Assembly: GCA_022842935.1 (NCBI GenBank)
Contig: JALHOP010000004.1
Location: 372,001 to 436,000 of the forward strand
Reading direction: 5' to 3'
DNA: 64,000 nt
From: Myxococcota bacterium
GTDB lineage: Bacteria > Myxococcota > XYA12-FULL-58-9 > JALHOP01
The notes under the pieces are model-generated. The model was given only the letters and a program-made list of their open reading frames with translations, made no database searches and was not told the DNA's origin. Position 1 is the stretch's first letter. Every line of letters starts with the position of its first letter. Positions 27,429 to 36,600 of this stretch are shown piece by piece. The translations under genes were made by a program, and so were the position numbers.

Positions 27429-28325
27429 CTACTCGACGATACCGGCGGCACGATCGCGCTCGGCGTTCCACGCGGCCCAATCGTCGCCGGCCATCGCGAA
27501 CGATTCGACCGGGCTCATCTCGCCTGCCTTGGTGACTCTGATCTGCTGCATGGCGCCCGCGACGAGCTCCGTCCACTGCTTCTGCGTGACTTCGGAAGGA
27601 CCCGGAACCTGAACACGTTTGGCCTTGGTATGGCCCGCCTTGGCGTAGATGGGCGCGTTCGAAACCAACACCTGGCCACTGTAGACGCGCACCGTGGTGT
27701 CGCCTGTCGCGTTCTTCTCGGCCGCGAAACGCGTGCCGCGCACGCCTGCGACGGCGTTTTCGGTGGCCACCTCGAAACTCGAGTCGCTCCCGAACAGCTT
27801 GGTGACCGAGGCCCAGACGCGCCCAAAGGTGAGGGACAGCTTGACCTTTTTGGTGCCAACGTCCCCGCGAGCGAACTTCGCCTCTTCGAGCTTGAGCTCG
27901 GAGCCCGGCGCGAGGCGCAAAATCGAGCCGTCCATGAGCTTGGCTTCAAGGCGCGCGCCTGCCCCCGTCTTTAGTCGATCACCGTGATAAACCGGCGCCC
28001 CGACCGCTAAAGCGGCTCCGCCAGAGCCACGCGTTACCGAAGCTTCACCTTCGAGAAACGACACGCTGCCTGCTTGCTTCTTGTCGGCGGCATGCGCGCT
28101 GAACACCGCGAGCGTTACGAAAAATCCGACCAGCGCGGCGATGCCAAGCGCAACTAGCGCGACGACCAGCGGGTGTCTGCCGCCCCGCGCACTCTTCGGG
28201 CGCGGGCGACTGAAGCTCGAGAGATCCGAGCGTTGCTGGGGCATCTTGAAGCCGTCGTCCGTGGAGAGAGGCTCGGTCGATCTGCGGCGTAGCACAGGCG
28301 TCGCGACGATTGGGGTGTCCTTCAT
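27429..28325 (-). CDS. FecR-domain membrane protein
   Basis: A 298-residue protein with a cytoplasmic Arg/Ser-rich tail (1-50), one TM helix (HPLVVALVALGIAALVGFFV, about 51-72) and a periplasmic FecR domain: GEASVTRG, GAPVYHGDRLKTGAGARLEA, DGSILRLAPGSELKLEE, VATENAVAGVRGTRFA and VRVYSGQVLVSN. FecR domains outside iron signalling occur in many secreted structural proteins. No sigma factor or TonB receptor is adjacent, so iron-stress signalling is not suggested. It is the third gene of a minus-strand run with the FlgT-like and LPP20-like genes. A 12-bp palindrome lies just upstream. Confidence 0.9.
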   Translation of the reverse strand: MKDTPIVATPVLRRRSTEPLSTDDGFKMPQQRSDLSSFSRPRPKSARGGRHPLVVALVALGIAALVGFFVTLAVFSAHAADKKQAGSVSFLEGEASVTRGSGGAALAVGAPVYHGDRLKTGAGARLEAKLMDGSILRLAPGSELKLEEAKFARGDVGTKKVKLSLTFGRVWASVTKLFGSDSSFEVATENAVAGVRGTRFAAEKNATGDTTVRVYSGQVLVSNAPIYAKAGHTKAKRVQVPGPSEVTQKQWTELVAGAMQQIRVTKAGEMSPVESFAMAGDDWAAWNAERDRAAGIVE

Positions 28326-28338
28326 GACGTTCTCGAAG

Positions 28339-28350
28339 CCTTTCGAAAGG
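28339..28350. repeat. 12-bp perfect palindrome upstream of the FecR gene
   Basis: CCTTTCGAAAGG, centred about 20 bases before the ATG of the FecR-domain gene and 40 bases after the FlgT-like stop. The position would suit an operator or translation-blocking stem. Confidence 0.4.
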
Positions 28351-28390
28351 TTACGCTTCCGCTAGTTGGCCGCGCGATGGCGCGGCTCGC

Positions 28391-29593
28391 TTATTTGAGC
28401 GCGGCGGTCACCGAGTTCGCGGTGACCTCTTGCACGTCGACCGAGAAGCCCGGGAAGGTCTTGGTCTCGAGCTCATCGGCAAGATCTTGCGCCGACCCCT
28501 TCAGCTCGACTTCGAGCTCGGCCGCCTTGTTCTTGAACGAAAGCTGACGAACCTCTTGGACGCCGCGAACCTGCTCGCGCAGCACTTGCGCGATGCTGCG
28601 CAGGCTCTTCGACTGCTTCACGTTGGTGAGGTTCAGGGTGATGGTCGCGGGACCAGACACTTCCGCCGACCACTGCGCCATGATCTTCTCGAGGAGCTCG
28701 TCGGCGGACTTCTCGGCTGCCTTCTTGAGCGCCAAGGTACCTCCGGTCTGCGGGTCCACGTGTCCGACGGCTTCGCTACGCGTGGCGGTCGCGAGGATCC
28801 GGCCCGTATCGAGGCTCAGCGCACGCAACGAGATGTTGGCGCGCGCCGAATGCATCTGCGTGCCCATGATGGTGCCAACGTCGGTCGCGACCGCTTTACC
28901 GACGATGACCACCTCGGCGCCGCTCTTTCCCGCGAACTCCTTGATCGCGTCGTTGGTGGGCTCGGCGCTGGTGACGCCGGGGCCCGCCGAGATCTTACCC
29001 TGGAGCGCCTGGCGGTCGACGAAGCGAACGCCCTTCTTCATCCAGTGATCCATGAACGTGTTTTCGGCGGCGTCGAGGTTCGTCGCGAAGGTCTTGTTAC
29101 CCCACCAGAAGTTGGCGTCGCCCTGCCCGATGTTTTGCTCGGCGATCATGATGAGCATGCGCGGCATGTTCTTGGCCCGCAGCACGTGCATGATGCCGTC
29201 GACGTCGTTCTTCAGGTTGCCGCTCGAGACTTCGGCGTCAACGTTGACGACGTAGACACCCTGGTCCTGCTTTTCGCTCGTGATCTTGTAGTTGCGCACG
29301 TAGCCGCGCGCCTTGCTGAACACCTTGTCGGACAGCAACTGGAAGTTTTGCGTCACGGTCTCGCTGGTGATCATGGTCCCGACCGACTGCTCGACGGCCT
29401 TGCGCAGGGCGTCGTCGACCGCTTTGTCGCGTGCGTTGGCGATGTCTGTGCCAATCACTGCGGCCTGACCTACCGCGCTCACGCGCTGCGGAGCCTCCGC
29501 TTTCGAGGCCACCTCGGCACTCGCCTCTGCGATGAAGCCGAGGAGCACGGCAGCTATGACACCGACACGTGCCGACCACTTCGTTGCGCTCAT
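28391..29593 (-). CDS. Periplasmic protein with FlgT-like N-terminal domain
   Basis: A 400-residue exported protein. The signal peptide MSATKWSARVGVIAAVLL ends near AEASA. The N-terminal domain fits FlgT_N/LPP20-type: VSAVGQAAVIGTDIANARDK, AVDDALRKAVEQSVG and VFSKARGYVRNYKI. A middle domain resembles the FlgT-like nucleotide-free Rossmann/TolB-like part (MPRMLIMIAEQNIGQGDANF). The C-terminus ends in a small alpha/beta domain (KAAELEVELKGSAQDLADEL). In Vibrio FlgT builds the flagellar H-ring; no flagellar gene is here, so a general outer-envelope role is more likely. The start at 29593 is chosen over 29608 because it gives a cleaner signal peptide. Confidence 0.8.
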   Translation of the reverse strand: MSATKWSARVGVIAAVLLGFIAEASAEVASKAEAPQRVSAVGQAAVIGTDIANARDKAVDDALRKAVEQSVGTMITSETVTQNFQLLSDKVFSKARGYVRNYKITSEKQDQGVYVVNVDAEVSSGNLKNDVDGIMHVLRAKNMPRMLIMIAEQNIGQGDANFWWGNKTFATNLDAAENTFMDHWMKKGVRFVDRQALQGKISAGPGVTSAEPTNDAIKEFAGKSGAEVVIVGKAVATDVGTIMGTQMHSARANISLRALSLDTGRILATATRSEAVGHVDPQTGGTLALKKAAEKSADELLEKIMAQWSAEVSGPATITLNLTNVKQSKSLRSIAQVLREQVRGVQEVRQLSFKNKAAELEVELKGSAQDLADELETKTFPGFSVDVQEVTANSVTAALK

Positions 29594-29649
29594 CCGTCCT
29601 GCCTCCATGTGCGTGCTGCCCCTCGCGTAAGTAGCGTTTCGTCGAAAAA

Positions 29650-30480
29650 CTAGTCGGTGACGATGATCACCTTGCCGAGGCCCAACACTCCCTTGGCGCT
29701 CGCAAGCTTGACGGCGTCGTCCGCGCTGACCACGACGTCGGCGCTGCCTGCCTGCGACAAGCGAACGCCCTTGACCACCAGCGGCTTGCCGGAAACACGC
29801 GTGTCACGGGTCGCTTGCTCGAGCGACTTGCTGTAACTCGCGACGCCGCGCTGCACGAGTGCATCTTTACCGACCATCGCCGGGCCGTAGAGCTCTTTGC
29901 CGCTCTCGTCAACGAGACGCGGCGCGAGAGCTGGCGCGACCTTCAATCCCTTGGCATTGACGATGACTCCAGACGGACCCGCGCTGGCCTCTGCGTTCGT
30001 GGGCGCCGCAACCGCTGCTGCGCCCGCCGGCAAGAGGGCCTCGGCGAGCACGCCGTCCATCGGCACCTGGACGATGACATCGACGCCACCGTCTGAGTAG
30101 TACTTGGTGTCGACCACCTTGAAGTTGCGCACGACGCCTTCGACCTTCGCGCGCACCTCGGGGGACGTATCCATTGCGGCACCGGCGGACTGCCCGCCAC
30201 TGACCCGCACGCCCTTGACCGCTTCGAGAATGTTGCGCAACGCGTCCGCTTTAGCGGCGCGCTCGGCGCCCAGCCGCGCAACGGCGACATTGGCCGCTTT
30301 CAGGTCGGGCGCCCCGCTACCGGTCGCCGTGATCGTCTTGTTTGTCCAGTCGATTTGACCGTGAGCGACCGTTTGCGCGACGGCGTCCTTGACGGGCTCG
30401 TCAGCGATTGCTGAGAGCGGCGTGAGCGTTAGGGTCATGCTGAGGACTGCTGCTTCGATGAGTGAGCGTGAACGGTTCAC
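29650..30480 (-). CDS. LPP20-family-like exported protein
   Basis: A 276-residue protein starting at GTG 30480 with AAGGAG five bases upstream. The signal peptide VNRSRSLIEAAVLSMTLTLT is cleaved near AIA-DEP. The LPP20-like core reads TITATGSGAPDLKAANVAVA, RLGAERAAKADALRNILEAV and KGVRVSGGQSAG. Its C-terminal part (LAPRLVDESGKELYGPAMVG) resembles the repeated half seen in flagellar-associated LPP20/FlgP-type proteins. It is followed by the FlgT-like and FecR genes with gaps of 56 and 65 bases, consistent with one envelope operon. Confidence 0.75.
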   Translation of the reverse strand: MNRSRSLIEAAVLSMTLTLTPLSAIADEPVKDAVAQTVAHGQIDWTNKTITATGSGAPDLKAANVAVARLGAERAAKADALRNILEAVKGVRVSGGQSAGAAMDTSPEVRAKVEGVVRNFKVVDTKYYSDGGVDVIVQVPMDGVLAEALLPAGAAAVAAPTNAEASAGPSGVIVNAKGLKVAPALAPRLVDESGKELYGPAMVGKDALVQRGVASYSKSLEQATRDTRVSGKPLVVKGVRLSQAGSADVVVSADDAVKLASAKGVLGLGKVIIVTD

Positions 30481-30981
30481 CGCGAGCTCCTTACCAACGA
30501 CGTAGACGGCTTGGTCGGACTGAAGCTTCAACTAGGTTCAGGACGCGCGCAACAAGAACGTGAACATGTTGGTGCGATTGTTGCGTCGGTTTGTGATCCC
30601 TCTCACGAACTGGCCTGTGGATTGTGCGCGGGGTCACGCTGAGCGAGATCTTTTGGGGGACGCGACCCCCAAATCTCCGGTGGCCGTTTCCGGCAAGACT
30701 ACTGTTTCCGCTTGGTGGCCCATGCGGTCCGCGTCGTGTCCGTGATTGCGGTTAGGTCGCATCTGCTCGCCCGCTCGGACGTTGACCCCCAGGGGCGTGG
30801 TGAGCGGCGGGTCCGTCTCTAGAACTCCGCTTCGCTGTCGACTGCGCAACGCGTCAAGCGCGCGCCGCGACGGCGGTTTCCTTTCGTTGACAGCGCGCGG
30901 CCAACATCACTATTGCTTCGCCCTTCACGCTCGGGTCGCAGCCTTGTCTCTTGTGGCTCCCCCGGGTTGGAGGCCCCCGCC
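30481..30981. other. 501-bp divergent intergenic region
   Basis: Separates the LPP20-like operon (leftward) from preT (rightward), so it should hold promoters for both. I see one strong hairpin (30652-30673), GGAGG before the preT start and a locally lower GC content. No convincing gene: short frames here lack ribosome sites and homology. Confidence 0.6.
30652..30673. repeat. Perfect 8-bp inverted repeat hairpin
   Basis: TTTGGGGG-ACGCGA-CCCCCAAA: an 8-bp stem with a 6-base loop, flanked by a T on the left and TCTCC on the right. It could terminate transcription, form a leader stem or be an operator for preTA. No long T-run follows on either strand. Confidence 0.5.
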
Positions 30982-32313
30982 ATGACGGCTTTGCCTAGCG
31001 ATCGCTCCGAGAGCGCTTTCGCGGACTACAAAGATCCCTTGACCACCGTACAAGCGGTCGCCGAGGCGAATCGCTGCCTCTATTGCGCCGATGCCCCGTG
31101 CATCAAGGCGTGCCCAACGGGGATCGAGATCCCCGAGTTCATCCGCAAGATCAGCACGGGCAACGTCAAGGGCAGCGCCCGCACCATCTTCGAAGCGAAC
31201 ATCCTCGGCATGAGCTGCGCGCGTGTGTGCCCCGTCGAAGTGCTGTGCGTCGGCGACTGCGTCTACAACGAGATGGACTCGCCGCCGATCCAGATCGGTA
31301 AGCTCCAGCGCTACGCCACCGACATGGCCTTCGAGAAGGGTTGGACCTTCTTTACGGCGGGGGCCGATACGGGCAAGAGCGTCGCCCTCATCGGCGCTGG
31401 GCCAGCGTCCCTCGCGGCTGCTCACTATCTGCGTCGGGCCGGCCATCGCTGCACGATTTATGAGAAGAACGCCCTACCAGGGGGCCTCAACACGACCGGC
31501 GTTGCACCCTACAAGATGCGCGCGGAACGTTCGCTGCAAGAGGTCCAGTGGATTCTCGGCATCGGAGGCATCGACGTGGTGACCGGCATGACTGTCGGCA
31601 AAGACATCACGTGGGAGGCGCTCGAGAAGAAACACGATGCCGTGTTCATCGGTATGGGCTTGGGCGCTGACAGCAGGCTCGGGGTTCCCGGCGAAAACCT
31701 CGCCGGCATCCATGGCGCCGTCGACTTCATCGAAAAGATGAAGGTGGGCAAGGTCGACATCACGAAGGTCAAGCGGGCGGCGGTCATCGGCGGCGGCAAC
31801 ACGGCGATTGACGCTGTTCGTGAGCTCGCCGGGCTCGGCATCGACGAGGTGCTGCTCGTGTACCGCGGCGACGAACCTGGGATGAGCGGCTATGCTCACG
31901 AATGGGAGGTCGCGAAGCTCGATGGCGTGCGTCCACTATGGCGGTCGCTGCCTCTGGAATTCATGGGTTCGGGGTCCGTTCAGTCGATGCGCTACACGCG
32001 GGTCGATGCAGCCAAGAGACCCATCGCTGGCAGTGAAGCCGACATCGCGGTCGACCTCGTCTTGCTCGCCATCGGCCAAGCCAAACTTGGTGAGCTTCTA
32101 GCCGGCCTTGCGGGCCTGAAAGTCGACAAAGGCCGCGTCATCGTCGACGCCGAGGGATTCACTGGTCGCAAGGGCTACTACGCTGGCGGCGACTGTGCCA
32201 ACGGCGGCAAAGAGGTCGTCAATGGCGCTGCCGAGGGCAAGGCTGCGGCGATGGCCATCGACAAGTATTTGAGCTCGTCCGCGAAAGCGGCCGCTGGAGC
32301 GCGCCATGGTTGA
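30982..32313 (+). CDS. preT: Dihydropyrimidine dehydrogenase, NAD(P)H/FAD Fe-S subunit
   Basis: Electron-input subunit of the PreTA enzyme that reduces uracil and thymine to the 5,6-dihydro forms. The start at 30982 has GGAGG eight bases upstream (443 aa). N-terminal Fe-S ligands appear in ANRCLYCADAPCIKACPTGI and CARVCPVEVLCVGDCV. The FAD dinucleotide fold is ALIGAGPASLAAAHYLRRAG, the NAD(P)H fold is AAVIGGGNTAIDAVRELAG, and GYYAGGDCANGGKEVVNGAA binds FAD. This matches the N-terminal half of mammalian DPD. The PreA gene overlaps it by eight bases. It could be mistaken for a glutamate synthase small subunit, but the partner decides. Confidence 0.93.
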   Translation: MTALPSDRSESAFADYKDPLTTVQAVAEANRCLYCADAPCIKACPTGIEIPEFIRKISTGNVKGSARTIFEANILGMSCARVCPVEVLCVGDCVYNEMDSPPIQIGKLQRYATDMAFEKGWTFFTAGADTGKSVALIGAGPASLAAAHYLRRAGHRCTIYEKNALPGGLNTTGVAPYKMRAERSLQEVQWILGIGGIDVVTGMTVGKDITWEALEKKHDAVFIGMGLGADSRLGVPGENLAGIHGAVDFIEKMKVGKVDITKVKRAAVIGGGNTAIDAVRELAGLGIDEVLLVYRGDEPGMSGYAHEWEVAKLDGVRPLWRSLPLEFMGSGSVQSMRYTRVDAAKRPIAGSEADIAVDLVLLAIGQAKLGELLAGLAGLKVDKGRVIVDAEGFTGRKGYYAGGDCANGGKEVVNGAAEGKAAAMAIDKYLSSSAKAAAGARHG

Positions 32314-33577
32314 TTTGACTAGCAATACGGGCGGCATCATCTCCCCGAACCCCTTCTGGCTAGCCTCTGCCCCGCCAACCAACTCAGGCGACCAGATCAA
32401 GCGCGCTTTCGACCACGGCTGGGGCGGCGCGGTCTGGAAGACGTTGGGTCAGCCGATCCAGAACGTGTCCAGCCGTTTCGGCGGACATACGGTTCGGGGG
32501 GTCAAAGCCGCCGGCTTCAACAATATCGAGCTGATCACCGACCGCCCTCTCGAGTCGAACTTCCGGGAGATCATCGACGTCAAGAAGCAGTACCCGAAAC
32601 ATGCAGTGATCGTGTCGCTGATGGTCGAGACCGAGGACGAGTGGAAGGACATCATCAAGCGCTCGATTGATGCAGGGGCCGATGGGCTCGAGCTCAATTT
32701 CGGCTGCCCGCACGGCATGTGCGAGCGCGGCATGGGCAGCGCGGTCGGCCAGGAGCCGAAGATCAACGAGCGCATCACTTCGTGGGCCGTGAAGTATTCG
32801 ACAGTGCCCGTGCTGGTGAAGCTTACTCCCAATGTTGGCAATATCGTGCCGCACGGGCTCGCGGCGAAACGTGGCGGGGCTCACGGCGTATCCCTCATCA
32901 ACACCATCAAGAGCATCATCGGGGTCGACATCGACAATTTCATCCCCGAACCCCGCGTCGACAAACTGTCGTCCAATGGCGGCTATTGCGGACAGGCCGT
33001 CAAGCCGATCGCTCTGCACATGGTTGCCGCGCTCGCGCGGGACCGTGAGTTCGGGCTGCCCATCAGCGGCATCGGTGGCGTGGCCAACTGGCGCGACGCG
33101 GTCGAGTTCCTGCTGCTCGGTAGCAACTCGGTGCAGGTGTGCACCGAAGTCATGCTCCGCGGCTACCGCGTGGTCGAGGACATGATCGAGGGCCTCACGA
33201 CCTACATGGAGGAGAAGGGGTTCAAGAAGCTCGACGACATGATCGGCCGCGCCGTGCCGCAGTACTCCGAGTGGGGCGATCTCAACATGAACTACGAGAC
33301 GGTCGCCAAGATCGACGCCGACAAGTGCATCGGCTGTCAGCTCTGCATGACCGCCTGTCACGACGGAGCGCACCAGTGCATTCACCCGAGTCTGAACGGC
33401 TCGCGGGTGCCGCGGATCGATGAGTCCGAATGCGTGGGCTGCAACCTGTGCCAGATCGTCTGTCCGGTGCCCGACTGCATCAGCATGGTTCAGGTGGACA
33501 ACGGTTGGAAGCCAGGTACCTGGAATCAGTTCACCCGCGGCGAAGCGGAGCTACGCCCCAAGAAGGGATCGCACTAA
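32306..33577 (+). CDS. preA: Dihydropyrimidine dehydrogenase catalytic subunit (FMN, 2x[4Fe-4S])
   Basis: A 423-residue dihydroorotate-dehydrogenase-like barrel that binds the pyrimidine and FMN. The signature FGCPHGMCERGMG contains the catalytic cysteine equivalent of DPD Cys671 (Cys134). PVLVKLTPNVGN, GVSLINTIKS and ISGIGGVANWRDAVEFLLLG complete the barrel. Two ferredoxin-type clusters lie near the C-terminus: DKCIGCQLCMTACHDGAHQC and ECVGCNLCQIVCPVPDC. Its start overlaps preT, so the subunits are made together. In this organism they are split as in E. coli, not fused as in mammals. First step of pyrimidine breakdown. Confidence 0.95.
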   Translation: MVDLTSNTGGIISPNPFWLASAPPTNSGDQIKRAFDHGWGGAVWKTLGQPIQNVSSRFGGHTVRGVKAAGFNNIELITDRPLESNFREIIDVKKQYPKHAVIVSLMVETEDEWKDIIKRSIDAGADGLELNFGCPHGMCERGMGSAVGQEPKINERITSWAVKYSTVPVLVKLTPNVGNIVPHGLAAKRGGAHGVSLINTIKSIIGVDIDNFIPEPRVDKLSSNGGYCGQAVKPIALHMVAALARDREFGLPISGIGGVANWRDAVEFLLLGSNSVQVCTEVMLRGYRVVEDMIEGLTTYMEEKGFKKLDDMIGRAVPQYSEWGDLNMNYETVAKIDADKCIGCQLCMTACHDGAHQCIHPSLNGSRVPRIDESECVGCNLCQIVCPVPDCISMVQVDNGWKPGTWNQFTRGEAELRPKKGSH

Positions 33578-33633
33578 CCCCAGTGCTCGCGTGTGTTGAC
33601 CACGCCACGTGAGGTCAACGGTGCGAACGCGAA

Positions 33634-36600
33634 TCAGGGGAGTGTATACGCCACTTTGAGCTCGAAGAGGTCGACCGCGACGCTCGCGATGGCGGGCCCG
33701 GCAGGCCAATCCGAGATGATGCGAGCACGCACCTTCCCTGCTTCCACTGCGCTGCGGGCGAGCGCTCCGCTGAGGCCGCCGTCGAGAGCCGCGTAGGTGG
33801 TGACGTCGGCTGTGTTCGCGGTCGCGGTGGACCAATGCCCAGAGGGACCACCCGTCCACAACTGCGCGAGCGCCCCTGGCTGCTCGTCGCCTTCCATCGT
33901 GTGACCAATCGCGCCACCTATCGCCGCGATCGCGATGCTCGTGACCCAAGGCGTCTGCACCTGGGCTTGGGCGAGGTCGAAGTTGGCCTGCGCGGCGGCA
34001 CGATACCCCGGCGCGAAACCAGCAAACGTTAGGATGTCGACCGTCGATCCCATGAAGTTGTCAGGAACGAAATGCACGATCTGACCCCGCGCGCGGTCGT
34101 ACGTCGAAGCGCCGTCCGCCACGACGTACACGAAATCGAAAAGGCACGCCGCGGTCGATTCGGGCGTGCAATGTGTTTCATTGAGCTCCGTCCAGGTTGC
34201 CCCGTCCCAGGTCCACGCGTCGTACCGCGGGGTCACACCGGACCTGCCACCGGCCATGACGATCTGGCCGCGGCCGACATCGAAGGTGAACAACATCTGG
34301 CCGCGCGGCTCTGGCCACCCGCTGTCCATTGGGAAGAACGTCCAGACCTGGGTCTGCATGTCGTACTCCCACAGGTCGCCGCTCACGAAGCCGCTCTCAC
34401 TGCCACCGTAAATGACTAGGACATCGCGGGCCTCGTCGTAGGTCATGCCGTGGTCTGTACGGTTCCACGCGCTCGAGGTCCCGGGATAGGGGATCAAGTC
34501 CTGGCGCCACTCCATCGCGGTGTCGCCGCCGACCGGCCGCTGCACCCAGAGGTCGCCGCAGTTGTAGAAGCCACCACCGCCACCACCGCCCGACCCGCAC
34601 GTCCCGCCAGACATGATCATCCAGCGTCGCGTAGGGTCGAAGGTCATGGCGTGGCGATAGCGCGGCGCCGGAAAGAAGGGACCGCCGCCGCTGCACGCGT
34701 CGCCATCGTTCTGGAACCAGCTCGTGCCGCTCCAACGCCACACCGAACAGATCGAAGAATTCTGCGACGTCCCGCTGCCGCCGAACAGCGCGACGCCACC
34801 AAGAAACGGCGTGCCGTCCAGCGTCGCCATGGCGGACTGAATGACCGCGGGCGGGCCACTTAGCGCCGCGCGCCAGCCGTTGCCGTCCCACTGCCACGTG
34901 TCCGTCAACGCAGATGACCCACTCCTGGGGAGACCCCCAAAGAGCACATCCGTCTTCGAGACGGGGTCGTACGCCATCGCGGCAAGCACGCGCGGAATGG
35001 GCCGGACAGGTGGCGGTGGCTGCGAGCCACCGTAGAACTCACCACCATCGAGGGAGCTCGTCGTTTGGCCCACATATCCCCCGCCTGACGACGACAACCC
35101 CGCGTACTCGAACGTTGAAGGCTCACGCGTTTGCGCGACCCACGGCTCCTGCGTCTCCCAGGCGACACCCGTGGTCAACAGCGTATGCGGATTGCTGTCG
35201 AGCTCTCCCGACTGCTTACCTCCGAAACTCGCGACCCACAGGCCGTTGCGAACCGGTACGCCTTGTGTGGCGTGGGCGTTGCCGGCCCGATCGCGCAGGG
35301 CTATCCACACCTTGGGATACGTGCCGTTCGCCAGCGGCAGGTCGGTCGACGTGCCTGCGCTCGCCAGATCGCGTGCCGCGAGCACCGCTCCGAAGCCGAC
35401 GTCTCCATCGCTCAACACGAGAACCGTCGCGTCCGGCTCGAACGTCGCGTTCATGGCAACGCGCGTACTCTCGGTCGCGCTCCCCCACGGCGCCCGCACG
35501 TAACGCATCCCGTCCACGACGCCCTGCGACAACACGGGTGGCGTACGGTCGACACGCAGCGTGCCGAGGCCAAGCTCGGTCGAATTGCCGGCACTGTCTG
35601 CGACCTCCGCGATGACGGAGTAAGCGCCGTCGGGCCGCGACACAGCGGGATGGATCTCGAACGTGAAGAGCTGTCCAATCGCTTGGCCCACGACCACCTC
35701 AGGAGGAGCCAGGGTGTCATTGTCGAGACGGATCGTGGGTGGACTCGCCAGCGTCTCGCTAATGACAAAGGTCAAAGTCACATACGGAGCCCCTCCTTGG
35801 ATGGGGCTCGTCGCCGAGAGGAGCACGTCGTTCGCTGCCAACGAGGCCCGCAAGAACAAGTCACTGCGGCTGATCTGCGGCGTGCCCACGACGAGCGGCG
35901 CCGTGAGATCGACCAACAGCGGTGGCCCCGCCCGAAACGTCGAGTTGCCCGCCGCATCCGTCACGAGCACGGTGACCGGCAGTCCACCTTCGGGCGAGCC
36001 CGCGAAGCTCGAAAGGGTGCAGCTGTAGTCGAAGCGGTTCACGGCGACGGGAACTACCGTACATGGCGGCTCTTGCTCGCCCACGCGCACGCCGACGGCG
36101 AGCGGGTTTGTGCCGAGGTCCTCCGCGAGCGAAAACGTCACGGTCGCAAGGTCGAAGCCCGCGACACCACTCACTGTGCGCGGCTGAACATCGGGGTTCA
36201 CGACGAATTGCGGGGCCGCACCGTCCACCGTCACGGAGCCAAGTTGCGTCGCAAGGCCCGGATTTCCTGCGCGGTCCGCGAACGTCTCGAGCGCAACAAC
36301 GTAGCTCCCATCGACGAGACCACTCGGGAGCGAGCGAGAGAAGGTGTGTTCGGTGAGAGCGACATTGGTCTGCGGCAAGGCGACACGCGTGCTCACGGGA
36401 CCCTGCATGCCGACCACCGCCGGCTGGGAGAGCGGCTCGCTCAGCTCGACGACGACGCCTACGAGCTGCCCCGCCCTTGCGCTGTCGCGGATGAGCTGGG
36501 GCGAGCCAACAACGACGGGTGGCGTAACGTCGACCGTAAAGCAATCGAGGGCGCCCGATGAGAAGACGTTGTCGGCGGCATCGGTCAGCGTCACCGAAAC

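Noticed and set aside
32696-32750. PreA appearing to lack a cysteine in the GMGSAVGQ segment
   Set aside because: The catalytic cysteine of DPD is in the CPHG motif, which is intact (Cys134); the later position is not the catalytic one.
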